This document shows, piece after piece, positions 26,453-37,045 of a DNA stretch of 64,000 nt (the stretch's first letter is position 1; each line of letters begins with the position of its first letter). A program made the translations under genes and the position numbers. The stretch spans positions 1 to 64,000 of the forward strand of contig NZ_JAKGCT010000004.1 of the NCBI RefSeq assembly GCF_022230885.1, read 5' to 3'. Origin of the DNA: Paenalcaligenes niemegkensis. GTDB lineage: Bacteria; Pseudomonadota; Gammaproteobacteria; Burkholderiales; Burkholderiaceae_B. The notes under the pieces are model-generated. The model worked only from the letters and a program-made list of their open reading frames with translations, did not search any database and was not told where the DNA came from.

Positions 26453-27326
26453 GTGTTCATACTGCTTGGCTACCTCATTGTTTTTTCTCCGTATTCGGAA
26501 GCTACGTTGCACTAGGGGGCATCTGGGTGCGCTGTATCAGCCATTTGAACTCTTGCTCATTGGCGGTGCGGCGATGGGAGCCTACATTGCGGCCAGTAGC
26601 GGCCGTTCCGTAAAACTGATGTTCAGCGCAATTCCCGTCGCCATAAAGCGCACTCCCTACAGCAAGGCGCTGTACATGGAGCTGATGGGGCTGTTGTACG
26701 TGTTGCTTAACAAGGCGCGCCGTGATGGTCTTATGTCCATCGAGGCCGACATCGAGGATCCCTCCCAGAGCCCCATTTTCACTGCTTACCCAACGGTAAT
26801 CAAAGATGCGGCAATTGTAGAGTTTGTATCCGATTACATGCGCTTGATGATCAGCGGCAACATGAGCTCCTTCGAGATAGAAACCTTGATGGACCAGGAG
26901 ATCGAGGCGTTTCAGGCCGAGCGCAATACCCCCGCCCATGCGATGCACACTGTAGCTGATGCCTTGCCGGCTTTTGGTATTGTGGCGGCGGTGCTAGGGG
27001 TAATCAAAGCGCTGGCCTCGGTGGATCAGCCGCCGGCGATTCTGGCCGACCTGATCTCTAAAGCCATGGTAGGAACCTTTCTTGGTATTTTATTAGCCTA
27101 CGGCTTTGTGGCACCGTTCGCCAATGTCATCGAACGTCGTAACGAGGCGGCTTCCAAAGTTCTTGAATGCATCAAGGTTACGCTGTTGGCCAACATGAAT
27201 GGTTATCCGCCACAGCTCGCAGTCGAGTTTGGTCGCAAGGTGTTATATGCCACCGACCGGCCATCCTTCCTTGAGCTCGAGGAGCATGTGCGACAGTCGC
27301 GTAGTAGCGCGAATAAGCAGGGCTAA
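26453..27326 (+). CDS. motA: Flagellar motor stator MotA (two frameshifts)
   Basis: About 291 residues once one base is added to T6 (26481-26486) and one to G5 (26515-26519). The restored N-terminus is MFILLGYLIVF-FSVFGSYVALGG-HLGALYQPFELL. I choose the GTG at 26453, seven bases after AAAGG; a GTG at 26447 is also possible. MotA has four membrane helices. The cytoplasmic loop (ARRDGLMSIEADIEDPSQSP) carries the conserved Arg and Glu that contact FliG. With MotB it forms the proton-driven stator. Confidence 0.88.
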
Positions 27327-27329
27327 GAC

Positions 27330-28252
27330 ATGAGCACTTCCAGGCCCGATCGCATTGTCATCAGGCGTAAAAAAGTAGCCAGTCCTCCTCATCGCGGGGG
27401 CAGCTGGAAAATCGCCTACGCCGATTTCATGACCGCCATGATGGCGTTCTTTTTGGTGATGTGGATTCTATCGCTGGTGCCGCGCGATGAACTCAGCGAG
27501 ATCGCCGACTATTTCCGTATGCCCTTGCTTGAGGCCGTCTCGGGAGGGATGCGGGCTGATCATTCTCGTAGCATCATCCCGGGTGGCGATCCCAGCGTCA
27601 TTCCTAGTGTCTTTCCCTTGAATGGTGGTGATCCGGACAGTGACCGTCGCGACGTAGAGCGTCTTCAGGATCTTAAGGACGAACTTGAAGTTCTGATTCA
27701 GAACGACCCGATACTTAGCGAGTTTCGTGAGCAGCTGCTGCTTGACATGACACCTGATGGCTTGCGCATTCAAATTGTCGATAAGCAGAATCGTCCTATG
27801 TTCGCCATGGGTAGCGCGAGCATTCAATCGTATATGCGTACTATTCTGCGGGCACTTAGTAATCCCTTGAACAAAATGCCGAATCGCTTGCAGGTGGCTG
27901 GTCATACAGACTCCTTTCAATATGCCAGCGGCGAGCGTGAATACTCGAACTGGGAGCTTTCGGCTGATCGGGCCAACGCGGCTCGTCAAGAGCTGGTGGC
28001 AGGGGGCTGGCCGAAGCCAAAATCAAACAGATCCTGGGTTTGGCGGCAACGATTAGTCTGGTTAAAGATAATCCTGCTGCAGCCGTTAACCGACGTATCA
28101 GCATAGTCGTACTAAACCAGCGCGCTGAACGACGCTTAGATGCACAAAACAAGTTTGATGAGCCGAGCTTCGACCTTCGAGACTCTCTCGATTTTCCGGA
28201 AGTTAATATTCCGGGACTGCCGAAGGTGCCTGACTCCGTAGTCAGCCCTTAA
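27330..28252 (+). CDS. motB: Flagellar motor stator MotB (frameshifted)
   Basis: About 307 residues after adding one base to G5 (28002-28006); the break falls in the OmpA-like domain. The N-terminal helix WKIAYADFMTAMMAFFLVMW holds the proton-carrying Asp. The peptidoglycan-binding domain (about 140-270) includes LQVAGHTDSFQY and SNWELSADRANAARQELV; across the break it continues ILGLAATISLVKDNPAAAVN. It anchors the stator to the cell wall. Starts three bases after motA. Confidence 0.9.
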
Positions 28253-28334
28253 ATCGCTGTTTTTTGTATCGTGCCCGACCCAAACGCTGCCCCGCAAAGT
28301 ATGTATTCGGATAACTGTTACGAAGGAATCACGC

Positions 28335-30352
28335 ATGAGCTCCGGCGTTGATCTAAGCCAATTTTTTGATACCTTCTTCGATGAGGCTGACGAGTTGTTG
28401 GCCGACATGGAAACACTGCTTCTTGAGCTTGATCTGGACGATCCGGATATCGATAAGCTCAACGGTATTTTTCGTGCTGCCCATTCCATAAAAGGGGAGC
28501 AGGCACATTCGGTTGCTTCGGGCACTTAGCTGAAACCACCCACTTGCTGGAAAACTTACTCGATCTCGTCCGTAATGGCGAAATGTCGCTACGTAAAGAC
28601 ATGATTGATCTATTCCTAGAGACCAAAGACGTGCTTACCGACCAAGTTTCTGCGTACCGAGACGAACAAGATCCTGACGAGTTGGCCTATGCCCGCATTT
28701 GCGCTCAATTGCGAGAGCTTGCCGTTGAGCAAAAGGACGATGTAGCACCTTCTGCGTCTTCAGAAACAGTGAAGACCGACGCCGCCGTTCAGTCCGCTGA
28801 GGCGGTAACCCTGCCGTTATGTGTGCGTGTTGTACGTTCAAACGCGAAGGATATAGCAGCGTTAAAAGATGAAATGGCCCTGATGGGCGACGTTTTGCAC
28901 GAAAGTCACAGTGACACCGAGCTAAGTGTCTGGCTCGACACTACTGTAACGGCGGAAGATGTGATTGCAGTATGCTGTTTTGTTGTCAACGAGGACCAAG
29001 TCTCCGCCACAGCCGAGGCAGTTCCCCAAACTCCTGGGGCGGAATCAGTAGTGGCTCCCGTAGCGGGTCCTGAAATAGTACCCGAAGCCGTTAACGAAAC
29101 AATTTCCGCCCCGTCGAATGCCGACGCTGCCAAAGCACCTAAAAAAGCAAAGGCTCCCTCAACACCGCCCCGTAGCGAATCCAGCAGCATTCGTGTCGGT
29201 GTAGAGCGGGTTGATCAAATCATCAACCTGGTAGGTGAACTGGTCATTACGCAGGCGATGCTTGTACAAACGGCTTCAACACTGGATCCGGTGGTTCACG
29301 ACCGCCTGCTCAACGGCATCGAGCAACTTGAACGTAATGCCCGTGATTTGCAAGAGTCGGTCATGTCCATACGCATGATGCCCATGGATTACGTATTCAG
29401 CCGCTTTCCCCGAGTGGTGCGTGAGAACGCCGCGCGCATGAAGAAAGAGATTCGGCTGGTAACCAAGGGGCAGGGGACTGAGCTTGATAAAAGCCTGATC
29501 GAACGCATTATCGATCCGCTTACCCACTTGGTGCGCAACAGCATTGATCATGGCATCGAAACGCCTGAAAAGCGCGAAGCAGCCGGTAAAGGCCGCGAAG
29601 GGACTCTCACTCTTTCTGCCCAGCATCAAGGCGGGCACATTGTGCTCGAAGTTATCGACGATGGCGGCGGTTTGAATCGCGAAAAAATCCTCAAGAAAGC
29701 CATCTCCCAGGGCCTGACTACCAATGAAAATATTTCCGACGACGAACTCTGGCAATTACTGTTCGCACCCGGGTTTTCAACGGCCGAACAGGTAACGGAC
29801 ATTTCTGGACGTGGTGTGGGCATGGACGTTGTGCGACGAAATATTCAAAGCATGGGCGGACATGTACAGATGTCCTCGCGCGAAGGCGCGGGAACCACCA
29901 CGCGCATTGTATTGCCCTTGACCCTGGCCATTCTTGACGGGATGTCGGTTCAGGTGGGTAACGAAACCTTTATTTTGCCACTTAGCCATGTCACCGAGTC
30001 CATGCAGCCTACTCTTGAGCAGATACGCAGCTTATCCAATGAAGACCGGGTACTGCATGTGCGGGGCGAATACCTGCCTGTTATTGCCTTGGGCGACGTG
30101 TTTGCGGTCGACGATGCTGAAAAAGATATGACTAAAGCCATTGCAGTTGTCTTGCAGGCTGAAGATATGCGCTTTGCCTTGCTGGTCGATCACCTTATTG
30201 GCCAGCACCAGGTGGTAGTGAAAAACCTGGAAGCCAACTATCGAAAAATACCGGGCATTTCGGCCGCCACCATATTGGGGGACGGCAGTGTAGCGCTCAT
30301 TGTCGATGTGTTCGCATTGCATCGTTTAACGCGCGAACGTGCGTCCATCTAA
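28335..30352 (+). CDS. cheA: Chemotaxis histidine kinase CheA (frameshifted)
   Basis: About 672 residues after adding one base to G4 (28494-28497). The break lies in the HPt domain immediately after the phosphorylated His (AAHSIKGG) and as written would destroy the protein. Domains: HPt P1 (1-105), CheY-binding P2 (about 155-215), dimerisation P3, HATPase with [25 protein letters not shown] and GRGVGMDVV, and the CheW-like P5 at the C-terminus. Central kinase of chemotaxis, phosphorylating CheY and CheB. Confidence 0.92.
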
Positions 30353-30377
30353 GCCAAAAATCGGTTCGGAGAAATCT

Positions 30378-30878
30378 ATGTCTAATCATGCAGCAAAACA
30401 CGACCAGCAAAATGAAAGCACGGGTAAAGAATACCTGGTGTTCATACTCGAAGAGCAGGAGTACGGCATCGACATTCTTAAAGTACAAGAGATCCGGGGT
30501 TACGACGCACAGACCGTAACCCGCATTGCCAATGTCCCGTCCTTTGTCAAAGGCGTAACCAATTTACGCGGTGTGATTGTTCCGATCGTCGATCTGCGTA
30601 TCAAATTCTCGCTTGAGAACGTCAGCTACAACCATCAGACCGTGGTGGTTATTCTGAATCTTGAATCCCGCGTGGTTGGGGTGGTGGTCGACGGAGTCTC
30701 TGATGTCCTGGTGTTACAAGGTTCGCAAATTAGCGATGCCCCTCAGTTTGGCACCACTTTTTCAACTGAGTATCTGACAGGTATTGGCACCCTGGACGAG
30801 CGCATGCTGATCTTGGTGGATATCGAAAAACTCATGACCAGCGAAGAAATGGAGCTGGTGGATAGCGCGATTGCTTAA
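30378..30878 (+). CDS. cheW: Chemotaxis adaptor CheW
   Basis: 166 residues from ATG 30378, which follows GGAG. A single CheW domain with [33 protein letters not shown] [20 protein letters not shown] and DLR. It couples receptors to CheA. 25 bases after cheA, same operon. Confidence 0.95.
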   Translation: MSNHAAKHDQQNESTGKEYLVFILEEQEYGIDILKVQEIRGYDAQTVTRIANVPSFVKGVTNLRGVIVPIVDLRIKFSLENVSYNHQTVVVILNLESRVVGVVVDGVSDVLVLQGSQISDAPQFGTTFSTEYLTGIGTLDERMLILVDIEKLMTSEEMELVDSAIA

Positions 30879-30937
30879 TGCACAGGACGCCGCTGCAGGA
30901 TCAAATGTTTATTGCTGTTATAGACTAAGGAATACTG

Positions 30938-32664
30938 ATGCTTAAGCTATTCAAGCTTTCGAATGTGAAAGTACGAACCAGCCTGATAGTTGTGCTGATT
31001 TTTTTCATGCTGATGCTACTGGCAGGGGCGGCGTTGGGCATAGTATCGCTCAAAGCTAATAACCAGGCCTTGCAGACGATTGTACTTAACCAGCGCGCAG
31101 GCGTTGCACTGACACAAGCTATAGATCGTTATAAAGATACCCAAACCTATCTGGGCCGGGCTGTCACCAGTTATGTCGTTAATCACGCCAGACAAGATTA
31201 CACCACCACCAGCGAGTGGGTCGAAGAAGGGGCCGGCGGCGTTAAAGAGCTTGATAGCGATACCAGCGCTTTATTAAATCGTACTCAGCTCGAATACCAG
31301 CGAGCCTTGAGTACCTTTGAAGAGTTCAACGAAATCAGCTCGACCCTGAATGATGAGCAAGGTACCTATCGTGATGTTGCAGAATCGTTTGGTGCTTTGA
31401 TGTCAGAGGGCATACCTCCGCTGGTTCAGCTGATTCAAGAGGGAAAACTTACCGAGTTCCGGCTGTTCCTGTCGGGAACGACGCTCAGCCTGGAAAATGA
31501 TCTTTACAACACGCTTGATCGCCTTTACTGGCAGCAAAATGACATTATTAGTCAGCAGTATGAGAAAGAAGCAAGGCAATACGCGCTGGTTCTGAAACTA
31601 GTCGGTTTTGCCTTGGTCTTTTGCGTTCTGATTTGTGTGACTGTGTATTTGTTCTTGCGTAGCATGGTGTTGCGCCCGCTGCGTATTGCTGGAGAGCACT
31701 TTGAACGTATTGCCAGTGGCGATCTAACACAGCGGATTGATGTACGTTCCAATAACGAGATCGGTGTGCTGTACGAGGCAGTGCGTCGCATGCAAGATAG
31801 CTTGCGCCGTATGGTGCTGGCCATACGCGAGGGCGTAGAGGAAATTAATCTGGGCTCCCAGGAGATCTACCTGGGCAATTCAGACCTCAGCAGTCGTACA
31901 GAGCAGCAGGCAGCCGCACTGCAGGAAACGGCTGCCAGCATGGAAGAGCTTTCAAGCACCGTTCGCCAGAATTCGGATAATGCTCGCCAGGCTGATGACG
32001 TGGCGCATCAAGCCTCTGAGGTTGCCGAGAAGGGCGGTCGCGCAGTGACATCTGTGGTCAGCACCATGAATGATATTTCCGCCAGTTCCAGCCAGATTTC
32101 CGCAATCGTTAACGTGATTGATGGCATTGCATTTCAAACCAATATTCTGGCGCTGAACGCAGCGGTAGAAGCTGCACGAGCAGGCGAACAAGGACGCGGT
32201 TTTGCTGTGGTTGCCGGTGAAGTTCGTTCGTTGGCGCAGCGCAGCGCTCAGGCGGCCCGCGAGATTAAGTCCCTGATCGAAGAGTCGTTAAGCAAGATCA
32301 GTTCTGGTACACGGCAAGTCAATGATGCCGGATCCATCATGCGTGATGTAGTGGGTTCCGTACGGGGGTCACCACGCTAATGGAGGAGATATCTTCGGCT
32401 TCACATGAGCAGTCCGAAGGTATCGATCAGGTGAATCTGGCCGTTTCACAAATGGACACTGTGGTTCAGCAAAACGCTGCCTTGGTCGAGCAGGCGGCAG
32501 CAGCTGCGGCGGCCCTGCAGGATCAAGCAGCTCGTCTGACAGATGTGGTGGCTGCATTCCGTATCAACTCTGGTGATGTCATTGACTTGCCACCTGTAGA
32601 ACTCGCTCATGCGCCTGTTTATAAGGCGTCTTTATCCATGCATCCACAAGCCACGGGCTCGTAG
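30938..32664 (+). CDS. Methyl-accepting chemotaxis protein, Tar/Tsr type (frameshifted)
   Basis: About 575 residues after adding one base to G5 (32364-32368). TM1 (about 15-35), a periplasmic four-helix domain of about 155 residues with [17 protein letters not shown]2 (about 192-215), HAMP ([20 protein letters not shown]), and the signalling domain with the tip [20 protein letters not shown]. After the break the frame continues [19 protein letters not shown]. There is no C-terminal CheR-docking pentapeptide. It lies between cheW and cheR, as in many beta-proteobacteria. Confidence 0.92.
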
Positions 32665-32672
32665 CCTCAGCC

Positions 32673-33518
32673 ATGACAAACTCAGTCGAGGCTTTTACTT
32701 ATACGCTACCTGTTATGCCTCAAGCGACGCATGATGATTTTAGCCGTAGCTCAAGAATGCTGTACGAGCGCGCAGGTATCGTGCTGGGCGAGCATAAAGT
32801 AGACATGGTGTCGCGCAGCCTGGGGCTACGTACCCAAAAAACGGGCCTGGGCAACGTTAGGCAGTATCTGGATCACCTTGAGTTCAATCCACGATCTCCC
32901 GAATGGGAAGAGTTCGTCAATACATTCACGATTAATCACACGGCCTTCTATCGGGAAAATCATCACTTTGACGTACTGGCTAAATTTGCAGCAGCCAGGC
33001 CCAAGCCTATTTCGGTATGGTGCAGTGCAGCATCTACCGGCGAAGAGGCCTACACCATTGCCTTGACGCTACAGCAGGCAATTATGAATGCCGAGCTGAA
33101 CGCAACAATTCTTGCTTCGGATATTGATACCGTTGCCGTGAGCCGCGCCAGGGAAGGTGTGTTTTCTACCGATCGTGTGCTGCCCGTTCCTGAAGCCTTG
33201 CTAAAAACATATTTTCAGCGAGGCAAAGGGCGTTATGCCGGCATGGTGCGCGTCAAACCCAGCTTGCGCAACATGATTGACTTTCAGATAGTGAACTTGG
33301 TTTCCGCCGAAAACTGGCCGAAACATCAAAAATTCGATGCTATTTTTTGTCGTAATACCATGATTTATTTCGATAAAAATACGCAAATTAAATTACTTGA
33401 GCGCTTTGCTCAGTTAATGAAACCGGGCGGACTCTTATTTGTGGGGCATTCAGAGAATATCTCGCATATGAGCACGTCGTTCCGCTTGCAGGGGCAGACG
33501 GTGTACGTGCGGGTATAG
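32673..33518 (+). CDS. cheR: Chemotaxis methyltransferase CheR
   Basis: 281 residues. N-terminal helical domain and SAM-binding domain with VWCSAASTGEEAYTIALTL, FDAIFCRNTMIYFD and LMKPGGLLFVGHSENI. It methylates receptor glutamates using S-adenosylmethionine, opposing CheB. Nine bases after the receptor gene. Confidence 0.95.
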   Translation: MTNSVEAFTYTLPVMPQATHDDFSRSSRMLYERAGIVLGEHKVDMVSRSLGLRTQKTGLGNVRQYLDHLEFNPRSPEWEEFVNTFTINHTAFYRENHHFDVLAKFAAARPKPISVWCSAASTGEEAYTIALTLQQAIMNAELNATILASDIDTVAVSRAREGVFSTDRVLPVPEALLKTYFQRGKGRYAGMVRVKPSLRNMIDFQIVNLVSAENWPKHQKFDAIFCRNTMIYFDKNTQIKLLERFAQLMKPGGLLFVGHSENISHMSTSFRLQGQTVYVRV

Positions 33519-33554
33519 TGCTTCCCGCTAAATTCACTCACGTAGCTGGCTCTT

Positions 33555-34610
33555 ATGAAAAAAATTCGTGTTTTATGTGTTGATGACTCAGCCTTGGTGC
33601 GTAGCCTTATGGCCGAGATCATAAACAGTCATTCCGATATGGAAGTTGTGGCGGTGGCTCCGGATCCCTTGGTGGCGCGTGACCTGATCAAACAGTTCAC
33701 ACCCGATGTTCTTACGCTGGACGTCGAAATGCCGCGTATGGACGGATTGGATTTTCTTGAGCGGCTCATGCGCCTGCGGCCAATGCCTGTCGTCATGGTG
33801 TCGTCGCTGACTGAACGCAATTCCGACGTCACCATTCGTGCCCTTGAACTGGGTGCGGTTGACTTTGTCACCAAGCCCAAGTTGGGACTGCGTGATGGCC
33901 TTCTTGATTATTCGGACCTTATTGCAGATAAGATTCGTGCCGCTGCAGTCTCAAGGCCCCGGCAAAGTAGTCGTGTACCGGGTACTGCTATACGTCCGCG
34001 TCTGACTCACAGCTTCTCGACCACTGAAAAAATCATCCTGATCGGTGCCTCGACTGGGGGAACTGAAGCCATTCGTCAGGTGCTTGAACCCTTGCCGGCA
34101 AATAGCCCGGCCATTCTTATTACCCAGCATATGCCGGCGGGCTTTACGCGCTCATTTGTACAGCGCCTGGACTCGCTGTGCACGGTGCAGGTTCATGAGG
34201 CTGAGGATGGCCAGAGGGTATTGCCCGGACATGTGTATCTGGCACCCGGAGGAGCCGCTCACATGAAGCTGGCACGCTCGGGCGCAAACTACGTCATTGA
34301 GCTTGACTACAGTGAACCGGTTAATCGCCATCGCCCCGCCGTAGACGTACTGTTTATGTCGGCGGCGAATGTAGCGGGGAAAAATGCAGTAGGTGTCATA
34401 TTGACAGGTATGGGCAAAGACGGAGCCCAAGGCATGCTAGCCATGAAAAATGCAGGCGCCGTGACTTTTGCCCAAGATGAAGCAAGCAGCGTGGTGTTCG
34501 GGATGCCCCGCGAAGCGCTGCTAATTGGTGCGGCGACCGAAGCGGTGGCATTGAGCGACATCAGTGAAAAAATACTAACGAGCGCAGGCTCTTATGGACA
34601 TCGAGTATAA
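33555..34610 (+). CDS. cheB: Chemotaxis methylesterase CheB
   Basis: 351 residues. N-terminal receiver domain with [10 protein letters not shown] and the phosphorylated Asp in [13 protein letters not shown]-terminal esterase with the catalytic triad Ser in [10 protein letters not shown], His in [10 protein letters not shown] and Asp in [10 protein letters not shown]. It demethylates and deamidates receptors. No cheD gene is present between cheR and cheB, in contrast to several relatives. Confidence 0.96.
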   Translation: MKKIRVLCVDDSALVRSLMAEIINSHSDMEVVAVAPDPLVARDLIKQFTPDVLTLDVEMPRMDGLDFLERLMRLRPMPVVMVSSLTERNSDVTIRALELGAVDFVTKPKLGLRDGLLDYSDLIADKIRAAAVSRPRQSSRVPGTAIRPRLTHSFSTTEKIILIGASTGGTEAIRQVLEPLPANSPAILITQHMPAGFTRSFVQRLDSLCTVQVHEAEDGQRVLPGHVYLAPGGAAHMKLARSGANYVIELDYSEPVNRHRPAVDVLFMSAANVAGKNAVGVILTGMGKDGAQGMLAMKNAGAVTFAQDEASSVVFGMPREALLIGAATEAVALSDISEKILTSAGSYGHRV

Positions 34611-34658
34611 GCTTGGCACCTTGTCAGGGCTTGTGACTTCTTTACGGAGAATTAATGA

Positions 34659-35045
34659 ATGGCTAACAAAAATATAAAGATTCTCGTCGTTGACGACTTT
34701 CCCACGATGCGTCGCATTATTCGTAATCTGTTGAAAGACTTGGGTTATGAAAACGTGGATGAAGCAGAAGATGGGGCAATGGGACTGGAAAAGCTTCGCA
34801 ACGGAAGTTTTGACTTTGTGGTATCCGACTGGAATATGCCTAACCTGGATGGACTGGAAATGCTGAAGCAGATACGTGCGGATGCCACGCTGTCTACCAT
34901 GCCGGTTCTGATGGTGACGGCAGAGGCCAAAAAAGAAAACATTATTGCTGCGGCGCAAGCTGGCGCCAGCGGCTACGTGGTCAAACCGTTTACTGCAGCC
35001 ACACTCGAAGAGAAACTCAACAAGATTTTCGACAAGATGGGCTAG
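34659..35045 (+). CDS. cheY: Chemotaxis response regulator CheY
   Basis: 128 residues, a single receiver domain: [11 protein letters not shown], phospho-Asp in [18 protein letters not shown] and the conserved Lys in [10 protein letters not shown]. CheY-P binds FliM to change flagellar rotation. The ribosome-binding site CGGAG precedes it. Confidence 0.97.
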   Translation: MANKNIKILVVDDFPTMRRIIRNLLKDLGYENVDEAEDGAMGLEKLRNGSFDFVVSDWNMPNLDGLEMLKQIRADATLSTMPVLMVTAEAKKENIIAAAQAGASGYVVKPFTAATLEEKLNKIFDKMG

Positions 35046-35063
35046 TTTAATAAGGAGAGTCTG

Positions 35064-35708
35064 ATGGATGCCATCGACAAGACCGAAGCCGCCGGAGAGG
35101 CGAAGCACTTGCCTGTTGATGTAGTGCAGCGTATTGCCCAGCTAACGCGAGAGGTGCGTGACAGCATGCGCGAGCTGGGCCTGGATCAGGCGGTAAAGGA
35201 CGCTGCGCATGCGATTCCCGATGCGCGGGACAGACTGCGTTATGTAGGTCGCATGACAGAACAGGCCGCCAATCGGGTACTAACGGCGGCAGAACAAACA
35301 GGGCCTTTGCAAGAAGATATAGCAAACGAAGCCAAATCATTAGACGGCCGATGGCAAGAGTGGTTTGATGCTCCTGCCGAACTGCCTGTAGCGCGGCATT
35401 TGGTCGATGATACTCGCGGCTTTTTAACGCAGGTCGAAGTAAACGCTAAGCAGACCCAGGAGAACCTTCTGGAAATTATCATGGCCCAGGATTTTCAGGA
35501 TCTTACCGGGCAGGTGATACAGCGCATGCTGCAGCTGATTGGCAATATAGAAACTGAACTCGTTCAGGTGCTAATTGACAGTGTTCCTGCCGAGCGCCGA
35601 GAGGAAACAGCTGGGTTGCTGAATGGCCCGGTGGTGAATTCAGAGGCTCCTGAAGTCGTAACGGATCAAGATCAGGTCGATGACCTGCTGGCCAGCCTGG
35701 GCTTTTAG
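35064..35708 (+). CDS. cheZ: CheY-P phosphatase CheZ
   Basis: 214 residues. Long helical hairpin with the catalytic segment AQDFQDLTGQVIQRM (Gln as in E. coli CheZ) and a C-terminal CheY-binding peptide DQVDDLLASLGF. Dephosphorylates CheY-P. Follows cheY by 18 bases. Confidence 0.95.
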   Translation: MDAIDKTEAAGEAKHLPVDVVQRIAQLTREVRDSMRELGLDQAVKDAAHAIPDARDRLRYVGRMTEQAANRVLTAAEQTGPLQEDIANEAKSLDGRWQEWFDAPAELPVARHLVDDTRGFLTQVEVNAKQTQENLLEIIMAQDFQDLTGQVIQRMLQLIGNIETELVQVLIDSVPAERREETAGLLNGPVVNSEAPEVVTDQDQVDDLLASLGF

Positions 35709-35890
35709 ATACGCTATAAGCGTCCCCTCGTGTATTTCTCCATATCGGCTCTGGGAACAGGGCCGTTTTATTGCTATTGCTCCGGAGTTAGCAAAGACGC
35801 CTCTGAATTAAAATTCTTAGGCTCGGGTGCTGCGCAATGCGACTGATCACCTTGTTAAGCGCTGTGTAACCACTCTTACGTCTCCCGCGA

Positions 35891-37036
35891 ATGGCAGAGG
35901 ATAGCGATCTAGAAAAAACTGAACCGGCTTCGCCCCGCCGCCTGGAAAAGGCGCGCGAGGACGGCCAGGTTGCGCGCTCACGAGAGCTAGGCACCTTTTT
36001 GCTGCTGGCGGTGGGGGTGGCAACCTTGTGGCTATCGGGCGGCTTCATGTTCCGCGCCTTAAACGGCGTCATGCGAAACAGTATGTGGTTCGACCCTCGC
36101 GTCGGACGAGAAAGTGAAGTCATGGTGGCTAACGCCGCACAGTCTGTCATCGAGGCTGTCTTCAGTTTGTTTCCCTTGTTTATCGCGCTTTTCGTGACAG
36201 CGATTATGGGTTCGGCTCTGCTGGGTGGTTTCATGTTTTCATGGAAATCAGTAGAACCCAAGTTCGAAAAGCTCAATCCCCTGAAGGGCGTAAAGCGCAT
36301 GTTTTCAGCGCAAACCCTGATTGAACTGCTAAAGGCCTTGGCTAAAGCGGGTCTGATCGGCAGTGTGGCAGTGATGGTGATCTGGCACTTTCGTGACGAG
36401 ATGATCAGTCTGATGCATGTTAATCCTACGGAAGCCCTCATCAAAGGCATGGGTCTGATCGCTCTAAGCTGCGGATTGATTGTTTCCAGCCTGCTGCTGA
36501 TCGTACTCATTGATGTGCCGTGGCAGCTCTTCAGTTTTCATAAGAAAATGCGCATGTCCAAACAGGATATGAAAGAAGAGCACAAGGAAAGCGAAGGTGA
36601 TCCGTATTTAAAGAGCCGCATACGTTCGCAGCAACGGTCTATGGCGCAGCGAAGGATGATGTCCGAAGTCCCGACTGCGGATGTCATTATCACTAACCCG
36701 ACGCACTATGCGGTGGCTCTGCGCTATGCCGAGGGGGAACAGGGAGCTCCGCGCGTGGTGGCAAAAGGCACAGGGATCATTGCCCAGCGTATTAAAGAAG
36801 TTGCCGCAGAGCACCGGGTGCCCACCCTGGAGTCGCCGTCGCTGGCACGGGCCTTGCACGCGCATGTTGATCTTGGCCTTGAGATCCCGCTTGAGTTGTA
36901 TTCCGCGGTAGCCGAAGTATTGGCATGGGTGTTTCAGTTGCGTAACTGGAACCAGGGTATAGGGGATGCACCGTCTGTACCCTCAGAATTAATCGTACCT
37001 GCAGGGTTTGATCCCTTGCAGCCGTCTTCCTCATAA
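35891..37036 (+). CDS. flhB: Flagellar export protein FlhB
   Basis: 381 residues. It starts MAEDSDLEKTEPASPRRLEK, has four membrane segments, and carries the self-cleavage motif NPTH (VIITNPTHYAVALRYAE), which governs the switch from rod/hook to filament substrates. The C-terminal tail is extended. A 182-base gap after cheZ may hold its own class II promoter; no clear ribosome-binding site is visible before 35891. Confidence 0.95.
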   Translation: MAEDSDLEKTEPASPRRLEKAREDGQVARSRELGTFLLLAVGVATLWLSGGFMFRALNGVMRNSMWFDPRVGRESEVMVANAAQSVIEAVFSLFPLFIALFVTAIMGSALLGGFMFSWKSVEPKFEKLNPLKGVKRMFSAQTLIELLKALAKAGLIGSVAVMVIWHFRDEMISLMHVNPTEALIKGMGLIALSCGLIVSSLLLIVLIDVPWQLFSFHKKMRMSKQDMKEEHKESEGDPYLKSRIRSQQRSMAQRRMMSEVPTADVIITNPTHYAVALRYAEGEQGAPRVVAKGTGIIAQRIKEVAAEHRVPTLESPSLARALHAHVDLGLEIPLELYSAVAEVLAWVFQLRNWNQGIGDAPSVPSELIVPAGFDPLQPSSS

Positions 37037-37045
37037 GCAGAATAC